From positions 248,001 through 312,000 of the forward strand of contig NZ_CP133038.1 in the NCBI RefSeq assembly GCF_033060595.1: DNA of 64,000 nucleotides, read 5' to 3'. Of this stretch, positions 8,599 to 16,633 are shown piece after piece. Source of the stretch: Pyramidobacter sp. YE332. GTDB taxonomy: Bacteria; Synergistota; Synergistia; Synergistales; Dethiosulfovibrionaceae. A model generated the notes under the pieces. It had not been told where the DNA came from and ran no database searches. It saw only the letters and a program-made list of their open reading frames with translations. Numbering within the stretch: the first letter of the stretch is position 1; each line of letters opens with the position of its first letter. Both the position numbers and the translations under genes were made by a program.

Positions 8599-9393
8599 AT
8601 GAAAAAAATCTGTGTTCTCGCTCTTACCGTTTCTCTGTGCTTCGCCGGCGCGTCCTTCGCCGGCACGCTGCGCGTCGGCGCCACGCCCACGCCTCACGCC
8701 GAGATCCTCGCCCAGGTCAGGGACGACCTCAAAGCCCAGGGCGTCGACCTGCAGATCGTGGAGTTCACCGACTACGTCACGCCCAACCTGGCGCTCAGCG
8801 ACGGCGAACTCGACGCCAACTACTTCCAGCACCTGCCCTACCTGCAGAGCTTCTGCAAAGACCGCGGCCTCGATCTGGCCTCCGCCGCCACCATCCACGT
8901 AGAACCCATGGGGCTGTTCTCGAAGAAGTTCGCCACGCTCGAAGGGCTCAAAGACGGCGCGCTCATCGCCGTCCCCAACGATCCCACCAACTGCGGGCGC
9001 GCCCTGCTGCTGCTCCAGTCCGCCGGACTGATCAGGCTGGCGGCGGACAGCGGTCTCACCGCCACCGAGCTGGACGTCGAAGAGAACAAACACGGCTTCA
9101 AGTTCCGTTCGCTCGAGGCGGCCCAGCTGCCGCGCTCGCTCGACGACGTGGACGCGGCCGTGATCAACGGCAACTACGCACTGCCCGCCGGTTTCAACCC
9201 CGCCAAGGACGCCCTGCTCGTCGAAGGCGCCGATTCGCCCTACGCCAACGTCATCGCCGTCAAGGCCGGCAACGAGAACAACGCCGACGTGCAGGCGCTG
9301 ATCAAAGCCCTGCAGAGCGACAAAGTTTCCAAGTACATCCTCGGCGCCTACGCCGGCGGCGTACTGCCCGCGTTCGGCGGCCCCGCCAAGTAG
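8599..9393 (+). CDS. metQ: Methionine-binding periplasmic protein MetQ (NlpA family)
   Basis: Substrate-binding protein of the methionine importer, 264 residues, NlpA/MetQ family (VGATPTPHAEIL, FTDYVTPNLALSDGELDANYFQHLPYL). The start has a GGGAGG ribosome site. The signal peptide runs to about residue 21 and ends FAGASFAG. The only cysteine in it is not preceded by a good lipobox, and the mature start looks like a signal peptidase I site. E. coli MetQ and most relatives are lipoproteins, so this one may be soluble in the periplasm. Third gene of the SAM-regulated operon. Confidence 0.92.
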   Translation: MKKICVLALTVSLCFAGASFAGTLRVGATPTPHAEILAQVRDDLKAQGVDLQIVEFTDYVTPNLALSDGELDANYFQHLPYLQSFCKDRGLDLASAATIHVEPMGLFSKKFATLEGLKDGALIAVPNDPTNCGRALLLLQSAGLIRLAADSGLTATELDVEENKHGFKFRSLEAAQLPRSLDDVDAAVINGNYALPAGFNPAKDALLVEGADSPYANVIAVKAGNENNADVQALIKALQSDKVSKYILGAYAGGVLPAFGGPAK

Positions 9394-9416
9394 AAAAAAG
9401 GCAAACTGTTTTTTCG

Positions 9417-9461
9417 GCCATGCTGTTCCGCATCTTGCAGATCGGCATGGCTGCTTGTTTT
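9417..9461 (+). terminator. Possible terminator after metQ
   Basis: GCCATGC pairs with GCATGGC around a structured loop and is followed by TGCTTGTTTT. It lies 24 bases after the metQ stop. Confidence 0.45.
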
Positions 9462-9481
9462 CCGCCGCCTCAGCGCAAAAA

Positions 9482-9497
9482 TGTTCCACGTGGAACA
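9482..9497. other. parS-like site 2
   Basis: TGTTCCACGTGGAACA, identical to the core of site 1, here extended by A5/T5 flanks into a 28-base palindrome (9476-9503). It is intergenic, between metQ and the next gene. Confidence 0.75.
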
Positions 9498-9622
9498 TTT
9501 TTGAAAAAGCGCCCGCGACAGTCTGCCGTACTGCGCTGATGATGGAATACGAGGCGCGGCGTTTTCAATGACGCCTTTTCATTGAAAATCGGTATCACAG
9601 AATCGAGCGGCAGTATTAAAGA

Positions 9623-9653
9623 GAGACGCGCCGAGTGCGGCGCGTCTCCTTTT
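9623..9653 (+). terminator. Rho-independent terminator
   Basis: GAGACGCGCC pairs with GGCGCGTCTC over a 6-base loop and is followed by CTTTTA. It lies 230 bases past metQ with no gene in between, so it is either a second terminator or ends an unseen small transcript. Confidence 0.75.
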
Positions 9654-10141
9654 ATGGGGGGGACAAAACGCGTCCGGCATGGGAAGTTATGGAGATCTTC
9701 TCCATCCACAACTTTTATTTTAAGAGTTTAAAATAAAATCTTGCCTCTGACCCTTCATCACGTCACTTGAATCAAATAAGACAAAGCACATCATGTTTCT
9801 CTCGGAGAAGAAGGGAATGGGGATCTGATTCGTCAGAAATAAAAGTCTCAAATTCAGTTTTCATCGCGTCACGCCGCAACTATAATTTATTCTGTATGCA
9901 CGGAGCGTTTTCCCGTCTCATGGAATGAGGCATTTTGGCTCAAAACTATCATTTCTTAATTTTATTATTTTTTATAGCAATTTTTCCTTGCGCGCCGCTT
10001 GGTAATCTGATCGCTCCATGATAGAATTAAATTAGTTAATCACAAAGAAATACTTTCAAGGCTGTCTTCTTCATTTTCAAAAGATCGGTTTTTCTCTTTT
10101 GGAAGGATTCTCCGATCACGGGCAAAGGAGGTCGGGCGGAA
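9654..10141. other. AT-rich non-coding stretch with a promoter for the downstream hydrolase
   Basis: I see no credible gene here. The bases are much more AT-rich than the surroundings. TTGGTA (9999-10004) and TAGAAT (10022-10027) with a 17-base spacer make a plausible promoter, giving a leader of about 110 bases for the gene at 10142. Nothing else recognisable. Confidence 0.4.
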
Positions 10142-11062
10142 ATGAACGCTGAAACGAAAATCACAGATGTCATCGCAAACGAAAATTTCAAGGGATATGG
10201 CCATCTCCTTTTTCCCGGGCGTCTGAGCGAATCCGACAAAAAACGCACGCTGGCGCAGATCGCGCCGCTGTTCCCCTATCATAGGCATTTGAGCGTCGAC
10301 GTCACGTTGAACGTCCTCAACTCCATGCTCGCGCGGGAAAAGAACGGCGAGAAGATCTTCTACGACCTTTATTCCGACGAAGAGAAAGGCAGGGATCCGG
10401 CCAAGGCGGAGACGGGGCTGTTCTCTTTCCGCGGCGTCAAAAAAGCGCCGTTTGCCGTTATCTGCGCGGGAGGCAGCTTCCAATATGTCGCGTCGCTCCA
10501 CGAGAGCCTGCCGCACGCGCTGGAGCTGAGCCGCATGGGATTCAACGCCTTTACGCTCCACTATCGGACCGAAAGTCTCGAAGCCGCCTGCGAAGATCTG
10601 GCGGCGGCGATCACGCAGATCTTCGCCCATGCGGAAGAGCTCAACGTCGGCACGGAGTGTTATTCGCTCTGGGGCAGCTCGGTCGGCGCCCATATCGCCG
10701 CCTATCTGGCCTCGTACGGGCCGCACGGTTTCGGCGGCGCGCAGCTGCCGCGCCCCGGCACGCTGGTGCTGCAGTACACCGGGCACACCAATCACACCCG
10801 CCGGGAACCGCCCACCTACGTCTGCGTGGGCGAAAACGATCCCGTCTGCGACTGGCGGGTGATGAAAAAGCGTCTCGACGCGCTGGCGGCCTGCGGCATC
10901 GACACGGAATTCCACAAGTACCCGCATCTCGGACACGGCTTCGGCCTCGGCATCGGCACGGAAGCCGAGGGCTGGATCGCCAGCGCCGCCGCGTTCTGGA
11001 AGCGCCATCTGCCCCGGCGGATGCTGCGCGTGCTCAGCCGCTTCGAAGCCGCGGCCGTCTGA
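10142..11062 (+). CDS. Alpha/beta hydrolase, esterase/lipase-like
   Basis: Cytosolic protein of 306 residues with an alpha/beta-hydrolase core. APFAVICAGGSFQYVA carries the oxyanion-hole region, WGSSVGAHIAA is the nucleophile elbow (GxSxG), GENDPVCDW places the acid residue and HLGHGFGLG places the catalytic histidine. This is the order seen in acetyl-esterase/BD-FAE-type enzymes. The first 80 residues are not part of the core and are unfamiliar. AGGAGGT precedes the ATG. It is convergent with the IclR regulator gene across a shared terminator. Substrate unknown. Confidence 0.8.
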   Translation: MNAETKITDVIANENFKGYGHLLFPGRLSESDKKRTLAQIAPLFPYHRHLSVDVTLNVLNSMLAREKNGEKIFYDLYSDEEKGRDPAKAETGLFSFRGVKKAPFAVICAGGSFQYVASLHESLPHALELSRMGFNAFTLHYRTESLEAACEDLAAAITQIFAHAEELNVGTECYSLWGSSVGAHIAAYLASYGPHGFGGAQLPRPGTLVLQYTGHTNHTRREPPTYVCVGENDPVCDWRVMKKRLDALAACGIDTEFHKYPHLGHGFGLGIGTEAEGWIASAAAFWKRHLPRRMLRVLSRFEAAAV

Positions 11063-11065
11063 TCG

Positions 11066-11120
11066 GCGACAAAAAAATCCGGCGCTCCTGTCGTGCGGGA
11101 GCGCCGGATTTTTTTGTCGC
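11066..11120. terminator. Bidirectional terminator
   Basis: A 23-base perfect inverted repeat (GCGACAAAAAAATCCGGCG on the left) with a 9-base loop and a T7 run within each arm. It serves the converging hydrolase and IclR genes. Confidence 0.92.
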
Positions 11121-11136
11121 CGGAAATTTCTTCGGT

Positions 11137-11877
11137 TCACGAATCGAGGATACTTTTTCGCAGTCGGGCGGCGGCTTTCTGAAGGACGCCGCGAAACGCC
11201 TCGAACTGCGGCACCACGGAATTTTTCGCGCCGCCGATGGCCAACACCGCCATGACCGTCCCATCGGGGTTCAGGATCGGCGCCGCCGCTTCGGCGGTTT
11301 CCGGCACCAACTCTTCGACGCTGACGGCATAACGCTTCTCTCTGATCTTCTCGATCTCCGCCAGCAGCTCTTTGGAGCCGGTGATCGTCGCGGACGTGTA
11401 GCTTTTCGGCTCGGAATAGACGATGTACTTCTGCAGCGGCTCGGGCGCGAAAGCCAACAGCGCCTTGCCCGCCGCGCCGGCGTGCAGGTCGAACAGCTTC
11501 GCGCGACGGCCCGCGAGCGCGGGCGCGTCTTCGGGCAAAGACGCGGCGACGCTGAGACCGCTGAACCCGTCGAGCGTGCACAGAGACACGCTTTGCCCGG
11601 TCTGATTGCACAACGCCTTCAGCAGATCCTGGGACTGGTTGACCAACGCCAGACGAAGCGCCCAGCCGTTCGACTGGCCGAGCAGCTTGTAACCGATCCG
11701 ATAGCCCTGCGTCCTCTTGTCCTGCGCGACCCAGCCGTTCTCTTCCATTCCTGACAGAAAACGCTGGACCGTGCTCTTGGGAATACCCGTCCGCATCCCC
11801 AGCTCGCGGACGCCGAGCTCGCCGCCGTCGGCGAGCAGCGTCTCGATGAGCGCCATGATGTTGCGCGTAGAATTCAT
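11137..11877 (-). CDS. IclR-family transcriptional regulator
   Basis: DNA-binding regulator of 246 residues. Residues about 1-60 make the IclR winged helix (LGVRELGMRTGIPKSTVQRFLSGMEENGWV). Residues about 75-240 make the GAF-like effector domain (HAGAAGKALLAFAP, the RYAVSVEELVP segment, and PDGTVMAVLAIGG). IclR proteins commonly control aromatic, short-chain acid or sugar catabolism and repress their own gene. A strong promoter with a tandem 9-base repeat at its downstream edge precedes it. The converging hydrolase is a possible functional partner, but no direct evidence links them. Confidence 0.92.
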   Translation of the reverse strand: MNSTRNIMALIETLLADGGELGVRELGMRTGIPKSTVQRFLSGMEENGWVAQDKRTQGYRIGYKLLGQSNGWALRLALVNQSQDLLKALCNQTGQSVSLCTLDGFSGLSVAASLPEDAPALAGRRAKLFDLHAGAAGKALLAFAPEPLQKYIVYSEPKSYTSATITGSKELLAEIEKIREKRYAVSVEELVPETAEAAAPILNPDGTVMAVLAIGGAKNSVVPQFEAFRGVLQKAAARLRKSILDS

Positions 11878-11917
11878 GGAACCTGCTCCTCTCTCGCTCT
11901 GAAAATTGCTGTGAACA

Positions 11918-11968
11918 TTCTATGATTTCTATGATCAAAATATAGCATTTCGCAGACATAACTGTCAA
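11918..11968 (-). promoter_or_regulatory. iclR-type promoter with tandem 9-base repeat
   Basis: On the minus strand TTGACA (11963-11968) and TATATT (11939-11944) are 18 bases apart. Directly downstream is a perfect tandem repeat of ATCATAGAA (11918-11935), placed where an autorepressor would bind. Confidence 0.7.
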
Positions 11969-12153
11969 GCGCGCCGCAGGAGCTTTTCAGCGTCGGGCAG
12001 CCGACGTGCGGCAAAGATTTTTACATTATAGAACTTTTGGGAGCGATTTCCATAAGATATATCAATTTCTGTCCCTTTTTCAACATTATGCGCATCTTAC
12101 GAAAATATAAAAATGAAAAATCCGTTTAAAAGGAGCGACGGTTGAAGCGGTTT
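11969..12153. other. Intergenic, no gene seen
   Basis: AT-rich spacer between the 3' end of the ABC ATPase gene and the iclR-type promoter. I see no convincing terminator for the ABC operon. Confidence 0.4.
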
Positions 12154-13101
12154 TTATTCGTCGTGATTCCGTGGCGGCAGGATCGCGAAGCGCACTTCGC
12201 CGCCGATCTCGCGCGCCGGTTCGGCGGCGCTGGGCATGGAGGCGCGCAGCGTCTGCCCCTGCCAGTCGATGATCCAGTCCGTCGAGGCGCCGAGGAACGC
12301 GCGCGAGACCAGCGTTCCGACCAGCGGACCGTCTTCCGCGATGGCGATCTGGTCGGGGCGGAGCAGCTCGCGCTTCCCTTCCAGGATCACGGGGAACGCG
12401 TCGCCGATAAAATCGGCGGCGAAATCGCTGCGCGGCGAAAAATAGACTTCTTCGGGCGTGCCCACCTGCATGAGCCGCCCTCCCTGCATCAGCGCCACGC
12501 GGTCGGAGATCGACAGCGCTTCCTCCTGGTCGTGCGTGACGTACAGCGCCGTGATGCCGAACGCCTTTTGCAGCGAACGGATCTCGGCGCGCATGCGCAC
12601 GCGCAGCCGCGCGTCGAGACTCGAGAGCGGTTCGTCGAGCAGCAGCACCCGCGGGCTGAGGATCAGCGCCCGGGCGAGAGCCACGCGCTGCTGCTGGCCG
12701 CCCGACAGTTCCTGCACGCGCGCCCTTTGATAGCCGTCCAGACCGACGCGCTCCAACATTTCCGCCGCGCGCCGCAGCCGCTCCGCGCGGGGCGTTCCGC
12801 GCACGCGCAGGCCGTAGGCGACGTTTTCCTCCACGCTCAGGTGCGGAAACAGCGCGTGACTCTGAAACACGGTCGCCGTAGGACGTTTCTCCGGCGGCAG
12901 CGCCGAAACGTCGCGCCCGTCGAGCATGACGCGCCCCGAATCGGGAAACAGGAATCCGCCGGCGATCTGCAGCGTCGTCGTCTTGCCGCAGCCCGAAGGT
13001 CCCAGCAGCGTCAGCAGTTCGCTTTTTTCCAGCGCCAGCGTCAAACCGTCGAGAGCTTTCGCTTCGCCGTAACTGAACGACACGTTCTCGAATGAAAGCA
13101 T
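12154..13101 (-). CDS. ABC importer ATPase (FbpC/PotA-like)
   Basis: ATP-binding subunit of 315 residues for the adjoining importer. Walker A GPSGCGKTT, Q-loop VFQSHALFPH, signature LSGGQQQR, Walker B VLLLDEPLSSLD and the switch histidine in VTHDQEEA are all intact. The last 80 residues form the TOBE/OB regulatory part (LLRPDQIAIAEDGPLVG). It follows the permease gene directly. The family covers Fe3+, spermidine/putrescine and 2-aminoethylphosphonate importers, so the substrate must be judged from the binding protein. Confidence 0.9.
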   Translation of the reverse strand: MLSFENVSFSYGEAKALDGLTLALEKSELLTLLGPSGCGKTTTLQIAGGFLFPDSGRVMLDGRDVSALPPEKRPTATVFQSHALFPHLSVEENVAYGLRVRGTPRAERLRRAAEMLERVGLDGYQRARVQELSGGQQQRVALARALILSPRVLLLDEPLSSLDARLRVRMRAEIRSLQKAFGITALYVTHDQEEALSISDRVALMQGGRLMQVGTPEEVYFSPRSDFAADFIGDAFPVILEGKRELLRPDQIAIAEDGPLVGTLVSRAFLGASTDWIIDWQGQTLRASMPSAAEPAREIGGEVRFAILPPRNHDE

Positions 13102-14723
13102 TCAACCTCTCCTTTCGCTGATTTTCCAGGCCAGCGCGTTGACCGCCAAAATCGCCGCGATCAGCAGCGAGGCCATCGCCGAGGCGTCGCCGTACTTGCC
13201 GCTGTTGATCGACTCGAACAGCTCCACCGCCGCCACGCGCGCGTAGGGGCTGACCAGGAAGATGATCGGCCCCGTACTGGTCATGGCGGCGCTGAAAGCG
13301 TTGATGAACGACACCAGCATAAACGGACGCAGCAGCGGCAGTAGCATGTCGCGCAGCACGCGCCCCTGGCCGCCGCCGAGGTCGCGCACGGCCAGTTCCA
13401 GCTCGGGATTGATTTGAGCCAATCCCGCCTGCGCCGACCACGTCGACGGCGAAAGCTGGCGGAACAGGCAGTTCATGGCGATCAAAAAGCCGGCGGGAAC
13501 CTCCCACGGTAGCGACGACGACACCAGCAGATAACCCACGCCGAAAAACGTTCCCGGCACGAGGTAGGGCAGTTCGATCAGCACGCGCGCGCCGCGCCGC
13601 AGCGCCTCGGGGGCGCGGTCCAGCAGCCGCGCCAGCGCCGCTCCCAGCACCGCGCCGCCCAGCCCCGCCGCAACGGAACAGGCCAGGCTGCGCGCGAAAC
13701 CGTTGCCGCTGAAGTTCCACAGGCTGCGCAGATGCGCCGTCGTCAGCGTGAAGTCGGCTCCCCACGTCTTTGTGACGCTGCCGGCGAAGATCAGGCCGTA
13801 GACCGCCGTTTCCAGAGCGACGAACCCCCACGCCGCCGCTTCCGGCAGCCAGCCGGACGGGCCGCGCAGGCGCAGCGAGCGCGTTCCCGCCAGCCGCAGC
13901 GAAAAGTTCCGCCCGCGCGCCTCGCGCCGCACCGCCAACAGCAGCAGCGACGGCAGCACCAGCAGCGCGTTCATGGCGCAGGCCAGCGGGAAATCGCCGA
14001 CGCCGATCAGCGTGTTGTACGCCTTCGACGCCAGCACCTGAAACCTCCCGCCCACGAACAGCGGCGTGCCGAAATCGGAGAGCGAGCGCACGAAGACCAT
14101 CAGCGCCGCGGCGGCCAGCCCGGGACGCGCCAGCGGCAGGCTGACGCCCAGCAGCGTGCGCAGCGGCGAAGCGCCCAGATCGAGCGAGCCCCGCTCCAAA
14201 GCGCCGTCCACCTGATGGAACGACGCCGCCGCCAGCAGCGTGGCGACGCCCAGCTGCGACAGCGCTTCCATCATCACCACGCCGTGAAAGCCGTAGGGAT
14301 TCCATTCCAGCCCCAGCAGCCGCCAGGTGATCAGCCCGCGGCGTCCGAAGAGCATCAGATACGACATCGAACCGACGAACGGCGGCGAGATCGTCGACAG
14401 CACCAGCACCGCCGTCAGCAGTTTGCGTCCCGCCGCCGCGCCGTACAGCAGCTTCACGGCCAGCAGCGACGCCAGCGGCAGCGTGACCGCCGTCACGGCG
14501 GCGGCCACGCCGAAGCTGTTCAGCACCAGCGGCCAGTTTTTTCCCAAAAGCCCGCGCCACGCCGAAAGCGACCACTGCCCGTCCGCCAGCAAACTTTCGC
14601 GCAGCACCGCCGCCACGGGCCACAGCGCAAAAAGGAGGACGCCGCCCCCGCCAGGAGCCAGAGTGCCAGCTCCGCGCCGGAGAGCGCGCGTCCTCTTCTT
14701 TGCGCCGGATTATTTGGAGCCAA
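13102..14723 (-). CDS. ABC importer permease with two fused permease domains (FbpB-like), apparent frameshift
   Basis: Inner-membrane permease carrying two binding-protein-dependent transport domains in one chain, as in FbpB/AfuB. EAA-type loops are at DLGASPLRTLLGVSLPLARPG and DLGGGQGRVLRDMLLPLLRP. Downstream of 14645 the frame is open from a GTG at 14616, but that would lack the first membrane helix. The missing N-terminus (ELALWLLAG) lies one frame away, from a TTG at 14723 with AGGAG upstream. Adding one base to the C5 run at 14645-14649 joins them into LALWLLAGGGVLLFALWPVAAVL, giving about 540 residues. The start overlaps the binding-protein stop by 14 bases. Confidence 0.8.
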
Positions 14724-15702
14724 AGCGCTCCTGCCAGGCGGCGAGCACGCGCTTGCGCTGCGCCCCGCCCTCGACCACGTCGGCCTTGACCAGGTTGGAA
14801 TCGCGCATCGCCTGCACCGCGGGAGCCAGCTTCACGCCGGGACGGATCGGAGCCTGCGTGGTGTACTTGGCCAGCGTCTCCTGCCCCTTCGCCGACAGCA
14901 CCCAGTCGATCAGCGCCTTGCCGGCCTCGGGATTGCGCGCGCCCTTGAACAGCGCCACGGGCGCGATGTACCACGGCACGCCGTCGGCCGGGAACGCCGT
15001 CTCGATCGTGTAGCCCTCGCCCTTCAGCTTTTCGCCGGTGTCGAACGGAGCCACGGCGATCGCCGCTTCGCCCGTACTGACCTTGTTGGCCGGCTCGGCG
15101 CCGCGTTTGGAGTAGTAGGGCACGTTGGCGTCGATGCCCTCGAGCAGCTTCCAGCCCTCTTCCTCTCCCTTCGCGGAGAGGATCGCCCAGACCATGGCGT
15201 AAAACGTGCCGCTCACGGCCGGCGTGGCCATCAGCACTTCGCCCTTGTAGACGGGGTCCGTCAGATCCTGCCAGCTGCGCGGCATGGGCAGGTTCTTCTT
15301 GGCCATGATCTCGCTGTTGACGACGAAGTCGACCGCGCCCAAAGAAATGCCGCTCCAATAGCCATCGGCGTTATAGAACATCGGGTCGTACGCGGCGCGT
15401 TCGGGCGACGCGTACGGTTCGAGGAACCCCTCGCCGGCCGCCGCCACGTAGCTGTCCAGACCGCCGCCGAACCACACGTCGGCCTGCGCCTTGCCCTTGG
15501 CCGCGCGCAGGCGGGTCAGGACCTCTCCCGACGACATGGCCAGATACTCCACTTCGATGCCCGTGTCCTTCGTGAACTCCTGAAGGATGCCGTCAACGCC
15601 CGTGTAGGCGATGAAGATGCTGAGTTTCTTCTCCTCGGCGCCGACGGCCGGGACCGCCAGCATCATCACAGCCGCCGCCAACGCTCCAAACTTTTTCGAC
15701 AT
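14710..15702 (-). CDS. Periplasmic substrate-binding protein, Fe3+/AEP type
   Basis: Secreted binding protein of 330 residues with a signal peptide cleaved near VGA-EEKK. The start of the mature chain (LSIFIAYTGVDGILQEFTKDTGIEVEYLAMSSGEVLTRLRAAKGKAQADV) matches the FbpA/AfuA/PhnS class that binds ferric iron or small anions such as 2-aminoethylphosphonate. A Tyr-Tyr pair (VPYYSKRG), as used in some iron binders, is present, but the iron-ligand pattern is not certain. It precedes permease and ATPase genes, so the three form one importer. Confidence 0.88.
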   Translation of the reverse strand: MSKKFGALAAAVMMLAVPAVGAEEKKLSIFIAYTGVDGILQEFTKDTGIEVEYLAMSSGEVLTRLRAAKGKAQADVWFGGGLDSYVAAAGEGFLEPYASPERAAYDPMFYNADGYWSGISLGAVDFVVNSEIMAKKNLPMPRSWQDLTDPVYKGEVLMATPAVSGTFYAMVWAILSAKGEEEGWKLLEGIDANVPYYSKRGAEPANKVSTGEAAIAVAPFDTGEKLKGEGYTIETAFPADGVPWYIAPVALFKGARNPEAGKALIDWVLSAKGQETLAKYTTQAPIRPGVKLAPAVQAMRDSNLVKADVVEGGAQRKRVLAAWQERFGSK

Positions 15703-15757
15703 GCAGAGACCTCCTTAAACTGATACGCGCCGCTTGCCGCGGCGCGGAAAAACCGTT

Positions 15758-16408
15758 TTATCCCGCCAGGTGCGCGCGGCAGAACGCCTCCGCGTCGGTG
15801 AACTTCGCGCCGTCCCAGGCCAGCGGACGGCAGCGCCCGGCCCGCACGGCGCGGATCAGGTCGCGCTCGTCGCGCAGCTCGTCGGCGAATTCCGTCACGA
15901 ACAGCCCGACCCGCTCGCGCCAATGCGCGTCGGCCGCTCCCAGCAAAGCGCGGCCGGAGGCGCGCGCCAGTTCCAGCGCGCGCAGGTTGGCGGCCGGGTC
16001 GGTGCTGCCGTTGAAACATTCCACGCCGTGCAGCCCCGGCAGCGTGCCGATCAGATCTTCGAGACCGCGGTTGTTGTCGCGGAACGGATGAGCCGCCGTC
16101 GCGCAGCCGCCGCAGGCCGCCACGCGCGCCATCAGTTCTTCCGGCGTGAGCGAAGCGGGCGGCGGCGCTTCGTCGAGGCCGAAACAGACCACGTCGCCTT
16201 TCGTCGTCAGCACCTCGACGCCGAGAAAAAGCGGAAAATCGAAATTCCTCCGCCATTCGGCGGCGACCTCTCGCGCGCCCAGCGTGTCGTGATCGGTGAC
16301 GCAAAGCCCGTCGATGCCCATCTCCCGGGCGCGGGCGACCGCTTCGGCGATGGGCAGAAAGCTGTCCGGCGAGTACTCCGCCGTGTGCATGTGCGTATCC
16401 AGAATCAT
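15758..16408 (-). CDS. PHP-domain metal-dependent phosphoesterase
   Basis: Cytosolic protein of 216 residues with the PHP fold: ILDTHMHTAEYSPDS (HxH), VTDHDTLGA, EVLTTKGDV, TAAHPFRDN and ADAHWRERVG supply the metal ligands in the usual order. PHP proteins of this size hydrolyse phosphoesters, for example 3',5'-nucleotides or histidinol-phosphate-like compounds. I start at 16408, which has AAAGGTG upstream; a further in-frame ATG at 16447 is less well placed. It is the first gene after the promoter and is followed by the importer genes, so it may act on the imported compound, perhaps a phosphonate or phosphoester. This link is inference. Confidence 0.85.
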   Translation of the reverse strand: MILDTHMHTAEYSPDSFLPIAEAVARAREMGIDGLCVTDHDTLGAREVAAEWRRNFDFPLFLGVEVLTTKGDVVCFGLDEAPPPASLTPEELMARVAACGGCATAAHPFRDNNRGLEDLIGTLPGLHGVECFNGSTDPAANLRALELARASGRALLGAADAHWRERVGLFVTEFADELRDERDLIRAVRAGRCRPLAWDGAKFTDAEAFCRAHLAG

Positions 16409-16473
16409 CGGGAATACACCTTTCGTTTGTCGATAACTGAAAATCATAATATAGTTAACCTTCTTGAAAGACG

Positions 16474-16502
16474 ATTATCCCCCAAAGAAGGGCAAAGGTC
16501 AA
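16474..16502 (-). promoter_or_regulatory. Promoter of the PHP-ABC importer operon
   Basis: On the minus strand TTGACC (16497-16502) and GATAAT (16474-16479) are 17 bases apart, upstream of the PHP gene. Confidence 0.7.
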
Positions 16503-16633
16503 GACGCGCCGAAACGGACAAGGGGCGGCAAAACGGCCGCGGGACGCGGGCGATTTCCCCCTTTCGCCGCCGCGGCAAAGATGCGACAATGGAGCGGATT
16601 TCAATCGGATTTTTTCGGGAGAGGACTTTTTTC

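Noticed and set aside
9482-9497. Tiny proteins starting MFHVEH at several places
   Set aside because: They are translations of the parS-like palindrome and do not represent genes.
12086-15358. Very long minus-strand open frame across the importer genes (1090 codons)
   Set aside because: It runs in a different frame over three recognisable ABC genes and its composition is almost only Arg, Ala and Gly. Shadow frame.
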